Origin: Muricomes sp049840515
GTDB lineage: Bacteria; Bacillota; Clostridia; Lachnospirales; Lachnospiraceae
Length of the DNA: 64,000 bases
Assembly: GCA_049840515.1 (NCBI GenBank)
Contig: JASGKW010000021.1
Span: 1 to 64,000 of the forward strand
Reading direction: 5' to 3'
How positions within the stretch are numbered: the stretch's first letter is position 1; every line of letters begins with the position of its first letter. This document shows positions 60,459 through 64,000 of the stretch, in pieces. A program made the position numbers and the translations under genes. Below the pieces are notes generated by a model that searched no databases, had not been told where the DNA came from, and was given only the letters and a program-made list of their open reading frames with translations.

Positions 60459-61961
60459 CTACACTTCCTGCAACGCACTGTTTAATAATTGGTTTTGAGT
60501 AATCTCTCCGCCGTCAATCGCCTCTTTAGAGAAGCATCCCGTTATCTTGCCATTGGATACCACCAAAACCCGGTCACTCATTCCCATTATCTCAGGCAGT
60601 TCAGATGAAATCATAATAATTGCAATTCCTGACTTTGCTAATTCCACCATAATCTTATATATTTCAAACTTGGCACCCACATCAATTCCTCTTGTAGGTT
60701 CGTCCAATATCAACACTTTCGGATTAGACAGCAGCCATTTTGCTAACACCACTTTCTGCTGGTTTCCGCCGCTTAATGTCCCTGTGTTCACATTGACGCT
60801 GGCACATTTGATACCCAGTGAGTTCCTATATTTTTTTACAAACTCTTTTTCTCTTCCTTTATTAATAAATGGCCCTTTATGATACTTTGATAAATTGGGG
60901 AGAGAAATATTTTCTTTGATAGAACGGCATAAAACCAATCCATATATTTTTCTGTCTTCACTGACCAGTGCCAGTTTATTGTCCACAGCATCCTTGGGAG
61001 AACGAATCTTCAGCTTCTTTCCCTCCAAGATAATCTCCCCGCTGTCGTATTTGTCAATTCCAAATATAGCATTCATAATCTCACTGCGGCCTGCGCCCAC
61101 CAATCCTGACACACCCAGAATCTCACCCGCGCGCACTTCAAAGCTGATATCCTCAAAGACACCCTTGGAGGTCAGATTTTTTACACTGAAGAGAATATCC
61201 CCGATTTCAACTTTTTCCTTCGGGTAAATATTCTCCAGAGTACGGCCTACCATCATCTCTACTAACTGGTCTTTTGTAACTCCATCGGCAGAAACCGTCT
61301 TAATATATTCCCCGTCCCTAAGAACTGTAATCTGGTCTGAAAGTTCTAATATTTCATCTAATCTGTGGGAAATATAAATCATGGCAACTTTCTTTTCCCT
61401 CAGTTCACGGATGATGCGAAACAGCCTCTGGGATTCCTCGTCGGACAGAGAGGAGGTCGGCTCATCCATAATGATGACATCTGCATTCTTCCGCACTGCT
61501 TTTATGATTTCCAGCATCTGAATCTGAGCCACACTTAACTTCCTCACCTTGGTCCTTGGGTCATAATTCATCCCGTATTCCTTTAAAATCTGGCCTGCCG
61601 CCTTATTCATAGCCTTATCATTTAAGAAACTGCCGGACATAATCTCCTGTCCCAGGAATATATTCTCTGCAATGCTCATCTCCGGCAATGGAGCTAATTC
61701 CTGGTGTATCATGGCGATTCCTTCTTTTTGGGAATCTGAGATAGAACGGTTTTTCAGCAATTTTCCATTGTGATAAACCTCTCCCTCATCCGGGGTGTAC
61801 TCACCGGTTATCATCTTCATCAATGTAGATTTACCCGCGCCGTTTTCCCCCACCAGTGCATGCACTTCCCCCGGTTTTATTCCAAAGCTGACACCTTTGA
61901 TAGCATATACCCCGGGAAATCTCTTATGCAGATTTTTTACTTCCAAACGGTATTCTTCCAT
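60459..61961 (-). CDS. Sugar ABC transporter ATPase (RbsA/AlsA-like)
   Basis: This 500-residue protein has two ABC domains in tandem. The first has Walker A VGENGAGKSTLMK (about 35-45) and Walker B ADVIIMDEPTSSLSDEE. The second has a degenerate P-loop GVSGLVGAGRSEIMNA, signature TLSGGNQQKVVLAKW and Walker B VLILDEPTRGIDVGAK. This is the RbsA/MglA/AlsA layout. It begins right after the PfkB gene and leads into the permease, in operon order. Confidence 0.92.
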   Translation of the reverse strand: MEEYRLEVKNLHKRFPGVYAIKGVSFGIKPGEVHALVGENGAGKSTLMKMITGEYTPDEGEVYHNGKLLKNRSISDSQKEGIAMIHQELAPLPEMSIAENIFLGQEIMSGSFLNDKAMNKAAGQILKEYGMNYDPRTKVRKLSVAQIQMLEIIKAVRKNADVIIMDEPTSSLSDEESQRLFRIIRELREKKVAMIYISHRLDEILELSDQITVLRDGEYIKTVSADGVTKDQLVEMMVGRTLENIYPKEKVEIGDILFSVKNLTSKGVFEDISFEVRAGEILGVSGLVGAGRSEIMNAIFGIDKYDSGEIILEGKKLKIRSPKDAVDNKLALVSEDRKIYGLVLCRSIKENISLPNLSKYHKGPFINKGREKEFVKKYRNSLGIKCASVNVNTGTLSGGNQQKVVLAKWLLSNPKVLILDEPTRGIDVGAKFEIYKIMVELAKSGIAIIMISSELPEIMGMSDRVLVVSNGKITGCFSKEAIDGGEITQNQLLNSALQEV

Positions 61962-61981
61962 ATAAATCTTCCTTCCATTCT

Positions 61982-62921
61982 CTATTGATTACTGCGAATC
62001 ATATCCCAAACTGTTTCAGGACTGATATTTCCCTCCATAGGCCCAAATGCGGCGGCATTTAAAGCACCCGCGGCAGCTCCCATTTTTGCAGCTTCCAGCA
62101 CATCCCTTCCTTCCAGCAGACCTGCGATAAATCCTCCATCGAAGCAATCCCCAGCTCCAGTTGCATCTAATTGTTTTACTGGATAAACGCCCATCTCTAC
62201 AACCTGTTCTCTCGTATAAACGGTGCTTCCCTTAGAACCGTTTTTCAGAACAAGTACCTCCAGCTTAGGATTTTCAAAACATTTCTTGACTGCCGGCTCT
62301 ATTTCTTTTTCTCCTGTCAGCAGCAGCAGTTCCCCGACACCTGGAAGAAATACGCTTGTCTGTGCCATAACCTGGCTGACCACATCAGAAATAGAATCAT
62401 CAGAAAACAGTTCTTCTCTAATGTTGGGGTCAAAAGAAATCTTTGTTCCCTGAGCTGCAAGCATGTTCATGGTCTTTAAAATTTCCTGGGCAAACTCTTT
62501 ATTTGCCATAAGAGAACATCCCATAATGTGCATGAATTTTACATTTTTAAATTCATCCTTTTCAGGAGCCTTTGCCTCCACCGCAGGCGTATTTCCCATG
62601 TGATAAATGAACTTTCTTGAGCCGTCACTAAAATAAGTTACAAAAGCAACACCCGTGGCTTTTTCTTCACTTTCCAATACATGGCTGCAGTCGACTCCGT
62701 CTTTTTTTAGCCTGTCTAAAATATTTTTCCCAAAATCATCCTTTCCTACCCCACCAATAATAGCTGTTTTGTGACCAAGTCTGGCTACGGTATCTATAAA
62801 TATTGCAGGAGGCTCCGCTTGGAAAAGGCCCTTTAAACAATTCAGGCGTGTATAACTGCGCATCCTCCTTCGCTCTCATAATCTCTACTAACATTTCTCC
62901 CATGATTAATACTTCAGCCAT
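61982..62921 (-). CDS. PfkB-family sugar kinase (fructokinase-like), frameshifted
   Basis: This ribokinase-superfamily kinase (about 313 residues) starts MAEVLIMGEMLVEIMRAKED. The substrate motif SGAPAIFIDTVARLGHKTAIIGGVGKDDFG (near 35-65) spans a frame break, and the ATP/catalytic motif is LDATGAGDCFDGGFIAGLLEG near 240 with the Asp base in GAGD. The frame changes near 62815, where one extra base splits the expected GAPAIF. Sequencing error is likely. In an operon with a ketohexose 3-epimerase the likely substrate is fructose, making fructose-6-phosphate (inference). Confidence 0.87.
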
Positions 62922-62930
62922 GTTATTCTC

Positions 62931-63804
62931 CTATCCCAGACAGCATTTTTTTAAATATTTCAATGAATCACTGATGTACTCATCCATTTTTTTCTCGTCC
63001 GCATTATTGCTCAAATCTCTCCACACCCGGATGTCTCTTCCTACTGCTCCGCCGTGCAGCAAAAACGGTTCCATAACAACTGCTTTTTCATAACCTATAT
63101 CTCTCAAAGCCTTTCCCGATTTCCGGCCAGTTAATTGTGTGATTCATTCCCGGCAGCTTTCTGTTATTCTCTCCTACATGAATATGTCCTAATAAATTTC
63201 CTGCTTTTCTGATTGCATCAAACATATTATCTTCCTCGATATTCATGTGGTAGGTGTCCAATAAAATGTTAATGTTCTTGCTTCCCACTCTCTTCACATA
63301 TTCCAGAGCTTCCTCACAGTCATTCAAAATGTAAGTCTCATTCCGGTTCAATACTTCCAGCGCACACTCTATTCCAAGCTCTTCTGCTGTCTTACTTATC
63401 TCCTTTAACGCTGCAATACTGTGCTCCCAGGCTGCCTCTTTATCGGTGTATACAAAGTCTGAAGGCCAAAAAGAATAGATAGCACCTACCAAAGACTTAG
63501 AACCTAATTTATCCATATTTTTCAGCACCTGAACAAAATACTGAATTCCGTTCTCCCTTACCTCCCCATCTGGTGAAGCTAAGTCATAATCTTTAGAAGG
63601 GCCGCTGTTGGTGGTAAATTCAATCCCTTTCTCCTCTCCAACCGCCTTCAATGTTTCTATCTCCTCGTCAGACATATGGTATAAATGATCTGCTGCAATT
63701 TCCAGTACATCAAATCCAATATCTGCAACCTTATTTGCAACCTCTATATAATCACATTTCCATTCATTGCCCCAATATGCATAACCTGTTCCAAATTTCA
63801 TCAT
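62931..63804 (-). CDS. D-psicose/D-tagatose 3-epimerase-family protein, frameshifted
   Basis: This is a TIM-barrel ketohexose 3-epimerase or related sugar isomerase of about 290 residues. The start MKFGTGYAYWGNEWKCDYIEVANK matches DPEase openings. Metal ligands appear in order: Glu in ALEVLNRNETYI, Asp in ILLDTYHMNIEE, His in LLGHIHVGENN and Glu in VVMEPFLLHGGAVG. The last lies after a frame change at about 63118, where GGG should be GG (EIGKALRDIGYEK). The tail IRVWRDLSNNADEKKMDEYI fits DPEase C-termini. The family converts D-allulose, D-tagatose or L-ribulose to their 3-epimers. First gene of the operon, with a perfect palindrome upstream. Confidence 0.85.
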
Positions 63805-63865
63805 GTTTTACTTTCCTCCTGTATTTTGTGCTCGTGCTCTTTTCATTTGCATTGTATCATCATTT

Positions 63866-63890
63866 AATTTAAGATGCAATATCTTAAATT
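63866..63890 (-). promoter_or_regulatory. Perfect palindromic operator before the epimerase operon
   Basis: AATTTAAGAT (63866-63875) and ATCTTAAATT (63881-63890) are a perfect 10-base inverted repeat with five-base spacer, about 60 bases upstream of the ATG at 63804 and next to a TAAAAT -10-like box. It is a strong candidate for the operon's repressor site. The regulator is not in the window. Confidence 0.6.
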
Positions 63891-64000
63891 TTACCATATT
63901 TTTTTGTCATATTTTAGTATTATTGCACAAATACTTTATTTTTCAGCTTACACAAATGTGCTCGTACATAACTTACTGGACATTCACAAACATACATGGT
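63891..64000. other. AT-rich upstream region at the window edge
   Basis: The region is AT-rich with no gene. TGACAAAAAAATATGGTAAAAT on the minus strand probably covers the promoter elements of the epimerase operon. Sequence GAGCAC(GAGCAC) repeats occur near 63829-63840 and 63957-63965. Confidence 0.35.

Noticed and set aside
1..64000. CRISPR array, prophage or tRNA genes
   Set aside because: No series of regularly spaced direct repeats, no phage structural or integrase genes and no cloverleaf sequence were recognised by eye in the window.

Overview
The window looks like a chromosomal segment of a spore-forming, anaerobic Clostridia member, most likely a Lachnospiraceae (Blautia or a close relative). 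This is inferred from gene content: spoIIA-sigF and spoVA sporulation genes, ClpC, LonA, ferredoxin and flavodoxin proteins, many sugar ABC transporters, AGGAGG ribosome sites and moderate G+C. Nearly all genes are on the minus strand. Clear plus-strand genes are dapF, spoVAC, a LysE-type exporter, a small ferredoxin and a DUF4163/DUF3298-type protein.

Layout. 1-374: three stacked TTGACA promoters fire leftward out of the window, the pattern expected in front of an rRNA operon. 0.4-5.8 kb: radA, a Lachnospiraceae-type endosialidase-like protein, clpC with a GntR regulator, and a flavodoxin with a palindromic operator. 6.0-6.9 kb: a dapF-type epimerase with Ser in place of its first catalytic Cys. 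7-13.1 kb: a complete phosphate regulon, pstSCAB-phoU-phoB-phoR. 13.3-25.1 kb: spoIIAA-spoIIAB-sigF, a small membrane protein, spoVAA and spoVAB, then a BMP-type nucleoside ABC transporter, an inverted spoVAC, an IS110-family element with a bridge-RNA-like two-hairpin leader, and spoVAD-spoVAE. The spoVA locus is therefore split and rearranged. 25.1-35.5 kb: housekeeping genes (TPR protein, folC, LTA-synthase-like protein, valS behind a terminator-bearing leader RNA) and three poorly known proteins, one of them a glucosaminidase-type protein.

35.7-46 kb is a sugar-catabolism island: rhamnulokinase/fuculokinase, a FakA-C-terminal-like protein, a nitroreductase with tandem palindromic operators, then gatY-lacI-FGGY kinase-gatD-gatZ (tagatose-bisphosphate aldolase pathway) with a LacI operator, and fucA-deoR. 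46-54.5 kb: an HTH protein, a LysE exporter, phosphoglucomutase, ferredoxin-nitroreductase, ferredoxin, LonA, and a TetR regulator with two matching operators. 54.6-58.2 kb: an ECF vitamin-type transporter (YkoE-like S component, tandem ATPase, EcfT) with a DUF169 protein. 58.5-63.9 kb: an Rbs-type sugar ABC transporter, PfkB kinase and a D-psicose/D-tagatose 3-epimerase behind a perfect palindrome. This reads as import of a rare ketohexose, epimerisation to fructose and phosphorylation.

A striking technical feature is that at least eight otherwise normal genes (radA, the endosialidase-like gene, gatD, phosphoglucomutase, ecfT, ecfA, pfkB, epimerase) carry one- or two-base frameshifts, several of them in short homopolymers. 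Sequencing error is the simplest explanation. These loci are annotated as single genes with the break noted.
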